A model generated the notes under the pieces. That model worked only from the letters and a program-made list of their open reading frames with translations. It was not told where the DNA came from and searched no databases. 64,000 nucleotides of DNA, taken from Crocinitomicaceae bacterium (GTDB lineage Bacteria > Bacteroidota > Bacteroidia > Flavobacteriales_D > Crocinitomicaceae). A program made the position numbers and the translations under genes. The DNA is taken from contig JAHEMJ010000002.1 in assembly GCA_024643725.1 (NCBI GenBank), positions 62,001 to 126,000 on the forward strand, read 5' to 3'. Position 1 is the first letter of the stretch. Each line of letters begins with the position of its first letter. Positions 35,436 to 44,676 of the stretch are shown piece after piece.

Positions 35436-38135
35436 ATGAAACACATTTTACTTGTATTCGCAGTAATTATTGGTTTTCAGGGCTTTAGTCAAGCTTTTGA
35501 ATCGTTTAATTTTACTGGAGCAGCAAACGCAAATGGTTGGTCAACTCAAAGTGGAACAGCTGGCGAATTGTTAGCCATTACAACTCCTTCTACCTCTGGA
35601 AACAGTTTGTCTTATCCAGGATTACAAGCTTCTGCTGGAAACCGAATTAATCTAACATCAACAGGGACTGAGGATATCAATAAAGTATTCGTTCCTGGTG
35701 GTACCACAGCTTATTTTTCATTCTTGTTGAATGTTCAAAATACAACTGGGTTAACAACTGCAGGTGCTTATTTTACTGGATTCGGTGGTACATCTGGAGC
35801 AACAGTAACCATTTATTTTCCACGTGTTTTTATTAAATCAGGAACAACAGCGGGAACCTTTCAATTGGGTGTGTTAAATACATCTGGTGGAACAGGTGCG
35901 GTTGCAACGTATGCATCCACTGAATATACACCAGGTACAACCTTGTTTGTCGTTGTAAAGGTTTCTTCACCAGCAGTTGGTGGCGTTATTACATCGTCGA
36001 TGTGGGTGAATCCAATACCGGGAGCAGCAGAGCCAGCAGCAGTAGTTACGAATGCAGGAGGAACAAGTACATGGCCTACAAACGGTGTGCAATCGGTGAT
36101 TCTTCGCCAAGCAGCTGGGACAGGTAATTTAGAAATCGATGAAATTAGAACAGGAACCAATTGGGCAGCAGTTACACCTGCCGCAGCAGCTTCTTGTACA
36201 ACCTATAATACCATTACAACAACGGCTTGTTCTTCGTACACCTTAAACGCTCAAACGTATGCGTCAACAGGAACGTACATTCAAACGTTAGCAAACGCGA
36301 ATGCGGCTGGATGTGACAGTGTCATCAACTTGAACTTAACCATTCATCAGCCGACGAATGCAACGATTTCGGTAACGAACTGTGGACCTTACACCATCAA
36401 TGGACAAACGTATTCCGCTTCCGGAACATACATGCAAATGTTGACCAATGCAGCTGGATGTGATAGTATGTTACACGTCAATTTAACAGTCGTTTCGAAT
36501 TTGACCTATTACCAAGATGCGGATGGTGATGGATATGGAAATCCAGCGGTTTCTCAAGTGGGATGTTCTGCCATTCCAGGATATGTAACGGACAACACAG
36601 ACTGTAACGACAACAATAATGCGATTCACCCAGGTGCGACTGAAATCGAAGCAAATGGAATTGATGAGGATTGTAACGGTGTTGACGCGCCATTGTCCCC
36701 AGTGAACATGGGACTTTATGAATTTACGGATGTTGCGAACTGTCCAGTAGTAGCAAACAATGTAACCGCTCAACCTACAAATGCAACCTTTGGGCCATTT
36801 ACGAATATGGGTGCCAACTGTGCGGCAACAGCAAATGTGTTCAATAATACGGCTTGGAATACAGCTGCAGCAATTGATTTAAATCAATACAATCAATTCT
36901 CCATTTCAGGAAATGAGTGTTACAATTTAAACCTGGCGAAAATTGCTTTCAATCACCGAACATCTTCCACAGGTGGAACGCCAGTGATTTATTTGCGCTC
37001 AAGTTTAGATAACTACGCAACTGATATTGACACCATTGCTTCTGCTTGGAATGGAAATGTCATGTTGGATGATACGATTTCGTTGCCTGCAGCGTTTGCG
37101 AATGTTCATGCAGTAACCTTCCGTTTTTATGTGACTTCCATGGCAACCAATACCTCTACGTTTAGAATGGATAACGTTTCTCTTTGGGGAAATACAGTTT
37201 CGGTTACACCTCAAACATATTATGCCGATGTCGATCTAGATGGATTTGGTGACTTAGCGAATGACACATTGGTTTGTACCATGCCTGCGGGATATGTGAC
37301 AAACAGCCAAGATTGTAACGATGCGGATGCAGCGATTAATCCAAATACGGTTTGGTACATGGATATGGATGGTGACCAACAAGGTGATGCAATGAATACC
37401 TTTACTGGATGTACTCCGCCAACGGGATATGTTTTGAATTCCAACGACTGTGATGATACGAATCCAGCTGTTTCGGCCCCAACAACATACTATGCGGATG
37501 TAGATCAAGATGGATTCGGAGATGATGCAACAGCGGCGGCTTTCTGTACACCACAAGCGAACATGGTGACTGTAGGTGGAGATTGTAACGATAACAACAA
37601 TACAATCTATCCAGGTGCAACGGAAATATGTGATGGATTCGATAACAACTGTAATGGTGTGAACGATGAAGGATTGGTGTTCAATACCTATTATTTAGAC
37701 TCAGATAACGATCAATTTGGAGCGGGTGTGGGCTTGGTTTCTTGTCAAACAAATCCACTTCCGGGATACGTGTTGGTGAATGGAGACTGTGACGATATGA
37801 ATCCAAATGTTTATCCAGGTGCGACCGATATGTTGAATAACGGCATCGACGAAAACTGCGATGGTGTTGACGGATACCTTGGATTGACTGATTTGACAAA
37901 TGTACAAGTTGGATTGGCACCTAATCCTACACAAGGTATGTTTGCCGTTCAATTCAACACAGAAGTAGCAAATGCAAGCATTCAAGTGACGGACATGAAT
38001 GGTAAAGTATTATTCCAACAAATCATGAATGGAACGAGCCTTGAAGTAAGCAACTTAAACCTTTCAACAGGTGCATACTTGGTGCATGTAACACTGGAAA
38101 ATCAAAAAGAAATCCTTCGTTTGATCATTCAATAA
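35436..38135 (+). CDS. T9SS-secreted protein with MopE-type calcium-motif repeats
   Basis: 899 residues. The signal peptide ends near QGFSQ. Residues ~20-245 are a beta-rich N-terminal domain. Two ~47-residue repeats follow (CSSYTLNAQTYASTGTY, CGPYTINGQTYSASGTY, each ending GCDSxxxxNLTV). Then come about five MopE-type repeats (TYYADVDQDGFGD, then GYVTNSQDCNDADAAINP), whose DxDxDGxGD loops suggest calcium binding; one beta-sandwich (~425-590) interrupts them. The last ~80 residues are a T9SS sorting domain (VGLAPNPTQGMF). It is probably a surface or released protein; any copper binding, known for MopE itself, cannot be inferred. Flanked by terminators, it is monocistronic. Confidence 0.85.
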   Translation: MKHILLVFAVIIGFQGFSQAFESFNFTGAANANGWSTQSGTAGELLAITTPSTSGNSLSYPGLQASAGNRINLTSTGTEDINKVFVPGGTTAYFSFLLNVQNTTGLTTAGAYFTGFGGTSGATVTIYFPRVFIKSGTTAGTFQLGVLNTSGGTGAVATYASTEYTPGTTLFVVVKVSSPAVGGVITSSMWVNPIPGAAEPAAVVTNAGGTSTWPTNGVQSVILRQAAGTGNLEIDEIRTGTNWAAVTPAAAASCTTYNTITTTACSSYTLNAQTYASTGTYIQTLANANAAGCDSVINLNLTIHQPTNATISVTNCGPYTINGQTYSASGTYMQMLTNAAGCDSMLHVNLTVVSNLTYYQDADGDGYGNPAVSQVGCSAIPGYVTDNTDCNDNNNAIHPGATEIEANGIDEDCNGVDAPLSPVNMGLYEFTDVANCPVVANNVTAQPTNATFGPFTNMGANCAATANVFNNTAWNTAAAIDLNQYNQFSISGNECYNLNLAKIAFNHRTSSTGGTPVIYLRSSLDNYATDIDTIASAWNGNVMLDDTISLPAAFANVHAVTFRFYVTSMATNTSTFRMDNVSLWGNTVSVTPQTYYADVDLDGFGDLANDTLVCTMPAGYVTNSQDCNDADAAINPNTVWYMDMDGDQQGDAMNTFTGCTPPTGYVLNSNDCDDTNPAVSAPTTYYADVDQDGFGDDATAAAFCTPQANMVTVGGDCNDNNNTIYPGATEICDGFDNNCNGVNDEGLVFNTYYLDSDNDQFGAGVGLVSCQTNPLPGYVLVNGDCDDMNPNVYPGATDMLNNGIDENCDGVDGYLGLTDLTNVQVGLAPNPTQGMFAVQFNTEVANASIQVTDMNGKVLFQQIMNGTSLEVSNLNLSTGAYLVHVTLENQKEILRLIIQ

Positions 38136-38161
38136 GATGAAACGATAATCGATTGAAAAAG

Positions 38162-38184
38162 AAAAGGCCGAAAGGCCTTTTTTT
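38162..38184 (+). terminator. Terminator after the MopE-repeat protein
   Basis: AAAGGCC-GAAA-GGCCTTT with a GNRA-type loop is followed by T. Confidence 0.9.
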
Positions 38185-38242
38185 GTGCGTGTAACTTTCA
38201 AATTTACAACTAACTTTACATAAGTAATTAAACGTCATCAAT

Positions 38243-41218
38243 ATGCGTAAATCGATTTTAACTTTTCTTATTTTAGTTCTTACCAGTCACATCTTTGCTC
38301 AAACATATTGGCAACAAGAAGTGAATTATACCATTCAAGTTCGATTGAATGATCGAAATCATACCTTAAGTGGATTTGAAGTTTTTGAATATGTCAACAA
38401 TTCACCAAATACCTTAGACCGCATCTATATGCATGTTTGGCCAAATGCGTACAAGGATGAAAGTACTGCATTGGCAAAGCAATTATATCGACAAGGAAAT
38501 GCTAAATTGTCCTTCGAAAAAGAAGAAAATCGCGGTTACATCGATTCCTTGAACTTTAAGTCCGAAGGAACACCCTTAAAATGGGAATTCGATGCGGAGA
38601 ATCCAGATATCTGTGTGATTTATTTAAACACTCCCTTGCGAAATGGAGACCGCGTGCGTATTACCACTCCGTTCAAAGTGAAAATTCCTTCAGGAGAAAT
38701 TTCACGCATGGGTCACATCGAACAATCCTACCAAATCACACAGTGGTATCCGAAACCTGCAGTTTATGATAAAAACGGTTGGAATGCGATTCCATATTTG
38801 AACCAAGGTGAATTTTATTCCGAATATGGTTCTTACGATGTGAGCATCACCTTGCCAAAAAATTACATCGTCGGTGCGACAGGTGATTTGCAAACAAAAA
38901 GTGAAGTGGATTTCATGGATGAGCAAGTGAAATTAACCAGTGAGGAAATGGAAACATGGGTAACGCACGCTGGAGATGAAAAACTGAAAGCCTTTCCTGA
39001 ATCATCTACCGAAATGAAAACAATCCGATTTACGCAAAACAAGGTGCATGATTTCGCATGGTTCGCAGACAAACGTTATGGCGTATTGAAAGGTGAAGTG
39101 GAATTGCCTCATTCAAAGAATAAGGTACGTACATGGGCATTATTTACCCCTGAAAATGCTGCGTTATGGAAAAATGCCATTGAATACATCAACGATGGAA
39201 CGTATTACTATTCACTTTGGAACGGCGATTATCCATACAAACAAGTAACCGCGGTGGATGGAACCATCAGTGCGGGTGGCGGAATGGAGTATCCGAACGT
39301 GACAGTTATCGGTAACGCGAGTTCAAAAGAGGAATTGGAAGTCGTGATTGTCCATGAAGTTGGACACAACTGGTTCTACGGAATCCTAGGTTCCAACGAA
39401 CGCGTTCACGGTTGGATGGATGAAGGAATGAATACCTTGAACGAGATGCGTTACATGCAAACGAAGTATCCAAACAATACGCGCTTCTCGGACATGATCC
39501 TCAATGGTCGTTTTCACTTAGAGGACTTAGATCATCATGATTCTGGCGACATCACGTATTCATCCTTGGCCTCCCTTGGCTTGGATCAGCCGATTGAAAC
39601 ACATTCTGATCAATTCACAAGCATCAATTACGGAGGAATCATGTATCAAAAGACCGGACTGATCTTTTTTTACTTAAAAGATTACTTAGGAGAAGAAAAA
39701 TTCAATGCCGCGATGTCAGCGTATTTCGAGGCGTGGAAATTCAAGCATCCACAACCGGAGGACATGCGCAAAGCGTTGGAAGCTTCCTGCGGAAAAGACC
39801 TTTCATGGTTATTCGAAGACTTGATTCAAACGACCAATCACGTGGATTACAAAGTGAATCATTTGGGTATTGGGAAACAAGGGGCCATTGTTCGCGTGAA
39901 AAATGTTGGACAAGTAAACGGTCCGATTGAAGTGAATGTCTATGCGAAGAATCAATTGGTGGAGACTCATTGGTTGGAGCCAGGACAAACATCTGTCACC
40001 GTTAAAACACCGTTCAAGGAAATAGAAAAAGTCATCATCGATGAATCGAAAGACATTCCAGAGTTGAATCGCAACAACAATACATGGCGTGCAAATACCT
40101 TGTTACATAAAATCGAGCCAATCAAACAAGAGTTTTTATTTGGTGACAACGAGGCGGATCACAATAGCATACGTTGGACTCCGATGTTGGGAGGGAACGT
40201 TTACGATGGATTTATGTTAGGAGCTACGTTCCACAACCTAGGACTTCCTTTCCAGAAATTCACGTATGTCCTGACACCTATGTTTGGATTCTATTCCAAA
40301 AAACCAGTTGGTATGGCTGAGTTTGCCTATACCATTCTTCCGAAAAAAGGATTGAAAGTCGAACACCTTGGACTCTCCGTTAAATCCTTCTCTCGAAATA
40401 GTTTTTCGGGCGAGAATTTCGTAGCCTTGAATCCATATTGGTCCGCGACAATTGGAAACCGCAAAAACCGTAGCAACATCAGTCAGGATGTGCTCATCAA
40501 AGGACTTTACGGATTGAAAACATCTGAGTTTGGTTACAATGAAAAAGGCGCGATGGCACAATATGCGTTCCAATTTTCGAAACCAGACCATCAAGTATCG
40601 GTGAAGTTGAGAGCGGAGTACGTGAATGGAGAATTTGTTCAAGTAGGTAGAATTTCACTTTCCGCAAAATACGATTGGCGTTATATGAGGAACAAGATGG
40701 AACGCAAGTTAGAATTGCGTGCTTTCCTCGGAAATAATGTCATCTATAAATCCCAAATCCCTCAAATTCCAGTGTATTCTGATCGCTATTCTTTAAGCAT
40801 GAGTGGTGGACGTGGAAACCAAGATTTGTTTTATGAAGAATACAATTTCGCCCGAAACGATGTCTCTGGTTTTTGGTCGCAGCAGCGCATGGAAAACTAC
40901 GGAAATTTCAAAAGTACCAGCAATTTTGGTGTGACCTCGAAATGGTTAGGAAGTGTGAATATGTATTTCCAACTTCCAATCAAACCGAATATCTTGGGTG
41001 TTTTCGCTGACTATGGTGCTTTCTCAAATGGAACAACGATTCAAACGGCATATAACGCTGGATTGGGCGTGAGACTTTCAAACGTATTAAGCGTTTATTT
41101 CCCACTCGTTCGCAGTTCGAACATGGGGTCACTGTGGACCAACTACTCCAACGAGATTCGTTTTAGCCTGAAATTGAATTTGGTCAATACGACTAACTTA
41201 TTCGCACGATTTAAATAA
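38243..41218 (+). CDS. M1 family metallopeptidase with outer-membrane barrel-like C-terminus
   Basis: 991 residues. The signal peptide ends near HIFAQ. The gluzincin site is complete: H371-E-V-G-H375 and E394 (HEXXH-X18-E), with the exopeptidase-type motif GGMEY at 346-350. Residues ~560-640 form a linking beta domain. From ~645 to the end the sequence alternates amphipathic strands and turns and finishes with a terminal phenylalanine-rich strand (FARFK), as in outer-membrane barrels. The likely picture is an aminopeptidase anchored in the outer membrane. sppA starts 6 nt later. Confidence 0.88.
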   Translation: MRKSILTFLILVLTSHIFAQTYWQQEVNYTIQVRLNDRNHTLSGFEVFEYVNNSPNTLDRIYMHVWPNAYKDESTALAKQLYRQGNAKLSFEKEENRGYIDSLNFKSEGTPLKWEFDAENPDICVIYLNTPLRNGDRVRITTPFKVKIPSGEISRMGHIEQSYQITQWYPKPAVYDKNGWNAIPYLNQGEFYSEYGSYDVSITLPKNYIVGATGDLQTKSEVDFMDEQVKLTSEEMETWVTHAGDEKLKAFPESSTEMKTIRFTQNKVHDFAWFADKRYGVLKGEVELPHSKNKVRTWALFTPENAALWKNAIEYINDGTYYYSLWNGDYPYKQVTAVDGTISAGGGMEYPNVTVIGNASSKEELEVVIVHEVGHNWFYGILGSNERVHGWMDEGMNTLNEMRYMQTKYPNNTRFSDMILNGRFHLEDLDHHDSGDITYSSLASLGLDQPIETHSDQFTSINYGGIMYQKTGLIFFYLKDYLGEEKFNAAMSAYFEAWKFKHPQPEDMRKALEASCGKDLSWLFEDLIQTTNHVDYKVNHLGIGKQGAIVRVKNVGQVNGPIEVNVYAKNQLVETHWLEPGQTSVTVKTPFKEIEKVIIDESKDIPELNRNNNTWRANTLLHKIEPIKQEFLFGDNEADHNSIRWTPMLGGNVYDGFMLGATFHNLGLPFQKFTYVLTPMFGFYSKKPVGMAEFAYTILPKKGLKVEHLGLSVKSFSRNSFSGENFVALNPYWSATIGNRKNRSNISQDVLIKGLYGLKTSEFGYNEKGAMAQYAFQFSKPDHQVSVKLRAEYVNGEFVQVGRISLSAKYDWRYMRNKMERKLELRAFLGNNVIYKSQIPQIPVYSDRYSLSMSGGRGNQDLFYEEYNFARNDVSGFWSQQRMENYGNFKSTSNFGVTSKWLGSVNMYFQLPIKPNILGVFADYGAFSNGTTIQTAYNAGLGVRLSNVLSVYFPLVRSSNMGSLWTNYSNEIRFSLKLNLVNTTNLFARFK

Positions 41219-41224
41219 TACTAT

Positions 41225-43024
41225 ATGTCAGATCAAAAAGTATCCTTCGGTAAATTATTTTGGCCGAGTTTTGTCGCGGTAATGATTGCCGGACTTGTTT
41301 CCTTGTTCCTTTTCTTCCTAGTTATCGGTGGCGTGATTGGATCCTTCGGGAATTTTGGGCCGGCGCCCTTAGCGATTAAAAATTCGACGGTTCTTCAATT
41401 GAAATTGACAGGTGAACTGAAGGACAAAAGTGATGAGTCGGTTGCCTTGCCAGACTTTCAAGTAGAACGTACGGTTGGACTTCCAGATTTACTGTATGGA
41501 ATCGAAAAAGCGAAAACAGATCCGAAGATCAAAGGGATTTTCTTAGAGCTTGGTTCCTTAAAATGTGGATTTGCCAGTGCGAAAGAATTGCATGACGCCA
41601 TCAAGGACTTTCAATCAAGTGGAAAGTTTGCTGTTGCGTACTTGTCCGGTGAATACGTTTCGCAAACAGCGTACTACATCAGTTCGGCGGCAAAAGAGGT
41701 GTATGGATTTCCATCCACAACAATGGAATTCACAGGGATCGGCGTTCAATTGATGTTCTTTAAAAATTTGTTGGATAATTTGAACATTGAAGTGGACATT
41801 GTTCGTGGTAGTAACAACGACTTTAAAAGTGCGGTAGAACCGTTCTTTCGCACGAATATGAGCGATTCTAGTCGCATGCAAACACAAACATTCTTGCGTA
41901 CCATGTGGCGTACGATGCGCAACGACATTTCCGTGAACAAAGGAATCGATACATTGACTTTAGACCATCACGTGGACTCGTTACACATCTTAGACTGTGA
42001 GTCGGCATACAAAGCAAAATTAATCACTGGTTTGCGCTACCGCGATGAGTTCATGGGACTTTTGAAGAAAAAGATGAACATGACGCAGGACGAAGAATTG
42101 GAAATTCAGTCCATGGAGAAATATGCCTTGAAAGCATTTTCGGACCGACAACTATTGGTCAAACGTCAAAAGCCGAATATTGCCGTGATTTTAGCGGAAG
42201 GAGATGTAGCCACAAGTGGAGAGGGTATTTCATCCGCAAGCATTTGTAAATTGTTTCAGAAAGTGCGCAATGATAAGAACATCACTGCCGTTGTATTTCG
42301 CATCAATAGTCCGGGAGGAAGTGCCTTGGCAAGTGAAGAAATTTGGCGCGAAGTGTCACAAACCCGCAAAAAGAAAAAAGTCATCGTTTCCATGGGAGAT
42401 GTTGCTGCTTCTGGTGGATACTACATTGCGACGCCAGCAAACCGCATTTTCGCGGACCCAACGACCATAACGGGATCCATTGGTGTGTTTGGAATGATTC
42501 CGTATACGGGAAAATTCATGGAAAACAAACTAGGAATTACGTTTGATCGTGTGCGTACGAATCAACATTCTTTAACTTCCTTGAATACGAAATTGACACC
42601 GGAGGAATTGTCCGTCATTCAAGCGCAAGTGGACAAAATCTACACACAATTCTTAACAAGGGTTTCGGAAGGACGCCACATGAAGATGGAGAAAGTCGCT
42701 GTTCTTGCTCGTGGAAGAGTATGGAGTGGGGAGGATGCCGTGCGCATCGGACTCGTTGACGAACTCGGTGGTTTGAACAAAGCAATAGCCTATGCCTGCA
42801 AAGGACAGTCCATTCCGAAAGTCATTTACTATCCAATCGTAAAGAAAAATACCTTGTCCGAAATTGCTGAGATGATCGAACAACAACAGGACGAAGAAGA
42901 AAACTCCGTGAAAATGGATGTTGCCATTCCAACAGAATTAAAAGCCATTTACGCCCGCATCAAGAAAATTGAAAGCATGGCTGGAATTCAAATGCGCATG
43001 CCGTTTGAGTATGTTGTACAGTAA
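41225..43024 (+). CDS. sppA: Signal peptide peptidase SppA, 67K type
   Basis: 599 residues of the long, duplicated SppA form. A membrane anchor spans ~14-42. The catalytic lysine is K201 in NDFKSAVEPF, and the nucleophile is S396 in GDVAASGGYYIA; both are where E. coli SppA has them. INSPGGSALASEEIW supplies the oxyanion region. It degrades cleaved signal peptides in the membrane. It is 6 nt downstream of the M1 peptidase gene, so the two are likely one transcript. Confidence 0.95.
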   Translation: MSDQKVSFGKLFWPSFVAVMIAGLVSLFLFFLVIGGVIGSFGNFGPAPLAIKNSTVLQLKLTGELKDKSDESVALPDFQVERTVGLPDLLYGIEKAKTDPKIKGIFLELGSLKCGFASAKELHDAIKDFQSSGKFAVAYLSGEYVSQTAYYISSAAKEVYGFPSTTMEFTGIGVQLMFFKNLLDNLNIEVDIVRGSNNDFKSAVEPFFRTNMSDSSRMQTQTFLRTMWRTMRNDISVNKGIDTLTLDHHVDSLHILDCESAYKAKLITGLRYRDEFMGLLKKKMNMTQDEELEIQSMEKYALKAFSDRQLLVKRQKPNIAVILAEGDVATSGEGISSASICKLFQKVRNDKNITAVVFRINSPGGSALASEEIWREVSQTRKKKKVIVSMGDVAASGGYYIATPANRIFADPTTITGSIGVFGMIPYTGKFMENKLGITFDRVRTNQHSLTSLNTKLTPEELSVIQAQVDKIYTQFLTRVSEGRHMKMEKVAVLARGRVWSGEDAVRIGLVDELGGLNKAIAYACKGQSIPKVIYYPIVKKNTLSEIAEMIEQQQDEEENSVKMDVAIPTELKAIYARIKKIESMAGIQMRMPFEYVVQ

Positions 43025-43049
43025 TCGTTCTTTCTGTGATCACTGATAT

Positions 43050-43481
43050 ATGAAAACGATTTTTAAGGAGATAAACTACGGAGGTCCGGAATGGACATCA
43101 GCCGTGAAACTGAGGGAAAGTATCCTCAGAGAACCGCTTGGCAGTTGGTTTACGAACGAAGAATTGGCAGAGGAGAAAGACCATTTTCAAATTGCAGGAT
43201 TTTTAGATCATTCCATTGTTGCAACCGCTGTGCTCGTACCAGAGGGTAATCGCATGAAAATGCAACGAGTGGTAGTGAAGGAAGATTTAAGAAATTTAAA
43301 TATCGGTTCGGAAATGATGCGTTTCTGCGAGCAATTTGGATCAGATAAACATGTTGCAGAAATGTATTGCCATGCGCGAGACACAGCGGTCAACTTTTAC
43401 CTGAAAAATGGTTACGAAGGAGTGGGAGATTATTTTGATGAGGACGCAATTCCACATTTGAAAATGAGTAAAAAATTGTAG
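43050..43481 (+). CDS. GNAT family N-acetyltransferase
   Basis: 143 residues. The acetyl-CoA binding region is MQRVVVKEDLRNLNIGSEMMRFCEQ (the usual Q/RxxGxG/A loop is degenerate: RNLNIGSEM), and the C-terminal AVNFYLKNGYEGVGDYFDE motif is typical of the fold. The acceptor substrate is unknown. It begins 25 nt after sppA. Confidence 0.85.
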   Translation: MKTIFKEINYGGPEWTSAVKLRESILREPLGSWFTNEELAEEKDHFQIAGFLDHSIVATAVLVPEGNRMKMQRVVVKEDLRNLNIGSEMMRFCEQFGSDKHVAEMYCHARDTAVNFYLKNGYEGVGDYFDEDAIPHLKMSKKL

Positions 43482-43520
43482 CTGTCATTCGTTGAACGAC
43501 AGTCCGACATTCTTTTTTGC
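43482..43520 (+). terminator. Possible terminator after the GNAT gene
   Basis: CTGTC (43482-43486) pairs with GACAG (43498-43502), with three further inner pairs. Six T occur 10 nt later, which is farther than usual. Confidence 0.35.
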
Positions 43521-43580
43521 TTTGCTTGAAACAGTTGAAAGCACTACTCGCTGATAATCACTGCTTACTGTTCACAGTCC

Positions 43581-44159
43581 TCACTTCCTAAAATAAATCT
43601 GACAACCGATCGTCAAGGTTTCGGGGATGCGAACGTCTTTTTCTTGAAGTAAATCGTCAACGGCCATTGCTATGTATGGATTTACTACTTCGTTCGGATG
43701 CATCCCATTATCGTCAATTGCACCGCTATATTTGATGTCAAAGTGATCACCATTTCGCCAAATAACAAAGGCGTGGGGAGTTTTTTGTGCATGAAACAGT
43801 TTCGCAACTTCCTGTGTTGGATCGTACAGATAGGGAAACCCATAATGCTCTTTCTTTGCTTTTTGGATCATTTTCAAGTACGAATCATCTTCGTAACTAA
43901 TGGTATCCATAGAGCTGATCGCAATTAAGGGAACACCTAGTTCCTTGTATTTTTCATGTAAGTCGTTCAATCGTTTGGGATACAATTTTGCGAAAGGACA
44001 ATGGTTGCACGTGAAAATCACAATAAATCCTTTCGCTGTTGGATAATCAGAAAAAGAAACCATTTTTCCATCGACATTTTTCAACGAAATCGTGGATGGA
44101 ATTTGTCCAAAAGCAATCATGGAAACAACTAAAAAAAGAAGAAATAACTTAGTTTTCAT
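43581..44159 (-). CDS. Secreted thioredoxin-fold (redoxin/AhpC-TSA-like) protein
   Basis: 192 residues. The signal peptide ends near IAFGQ. The thioredoxin-type active site is C51-N-H-C54 in FTCNHCPFAKLYPK, an unusual dipeptide between the cysteines, typical of a redoxin subfamily in Bacteroidota and Planctomycetes. VPLIAISSMDT and HAQKTPHAFVI (cis-proline region) support the fold. It is expected to be periplasmic and redox active; its partner is unknown. It overlaps the upstream TlpA-like gene by 11 nt. Confidence 0.85.
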   Translation of the reverse strand: MKTKLFLLFLVVSMIAFGQIPSTISLKNVDGKMVSFSDYPTAKGFIVIFTCNHCPFAKLYPKRLNDLHEKYKELGVPLIAISSMDTISYEDDSYLKMIQKAKKEHYGFPYLYDPTQEVAKLFHAQKTPHAFVIWRNGDHFDIKYSGAIDDNGMHPNEVVNPYIAMAVDDLLQEKDVRIPETLTIGCQIYFRK

Positions 44160-44676
44160 GGCGTTCTAGGAGTTGTTGAAGTGATTGCGAAGTCTGTTTT
44201 CCGGAAAGTTCAATTGACGTATTTTCCCCTGGGAATCGAATGCTTGTAAAAGGCAGCGTTCCGTCCCAAGTTCGTGAAATATGTGTGATATGTTCGTTTG
44301 TTGGGGCTAAATAATACACTTCACCGGGAAGCCGTAGTTTGTGAATGGACCGAGATAGTTTGGGTGTGTTTTCTAAATCCAAGCAAATAAATCTCACTAC
44401 AAGTGTTGGATTCTCCTTGATGAAACAATCAAAGACAGGCAATTCCTCCATGCATGGCTTGCACCAGGTCGCAAAATAATGTGTGAGAATAATCGTTTGC
44501 CCATCCAACTCCTCTTGTTTGCTGATGGCGATTTCATCTGTCCAGTCAGGCAGTTTTTGCGCGTATGAATGAGCACATCCAAAGCTGAATAAAATCAGGA
44601 GTAAGAGGTGAGCATCGATTCGTTGTGCTCTTTTTTTACACAGGAATTTCTGAATGTTCATTCGAACAAGTCTCAT
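44149..44676 (-). CDS. TlpA-like periplasmic thioredoxin
   Basis: 175 residues. A membrane/signal segment spans ~22-36 and is followed by a possible lipobox (LFSFGCAHS, C34). The active site is W71-C72-K-P-C75 in YFATWCKPCMEELP. Such proteins reduce disulfides in the periplasm, often for metalloprotein maturation. Its ATG overlaps the stop codon of the multicopper oxidase gene (TAATG), and its end overlaps the redoxin gene, so the three are a coupled operon. Confidence 0.87.
   Translation of the reverse strand: MRLVRMNIQKFLCKKRAQRIDAHLLLLILFSFGCAHSYAQKLPDWTDEIAISKQEELDGQTIILTHYFATWCKPCMEELPVFDCFIKENPTLVVRFICLDLENTPKLSRSIHKLRLPGEVYYLAPTNEHITHISRTWDGTLPFTSIRFPGENTSIELSGKQTSQSLQQLLERHEN

Noticed and set aside
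36478..37985. Several open frames antisense to the MopE-repeat gene
   Set aside because: They arise from the repeated Asp/Asn/Gly codons; no start signals and no protein-like composition.
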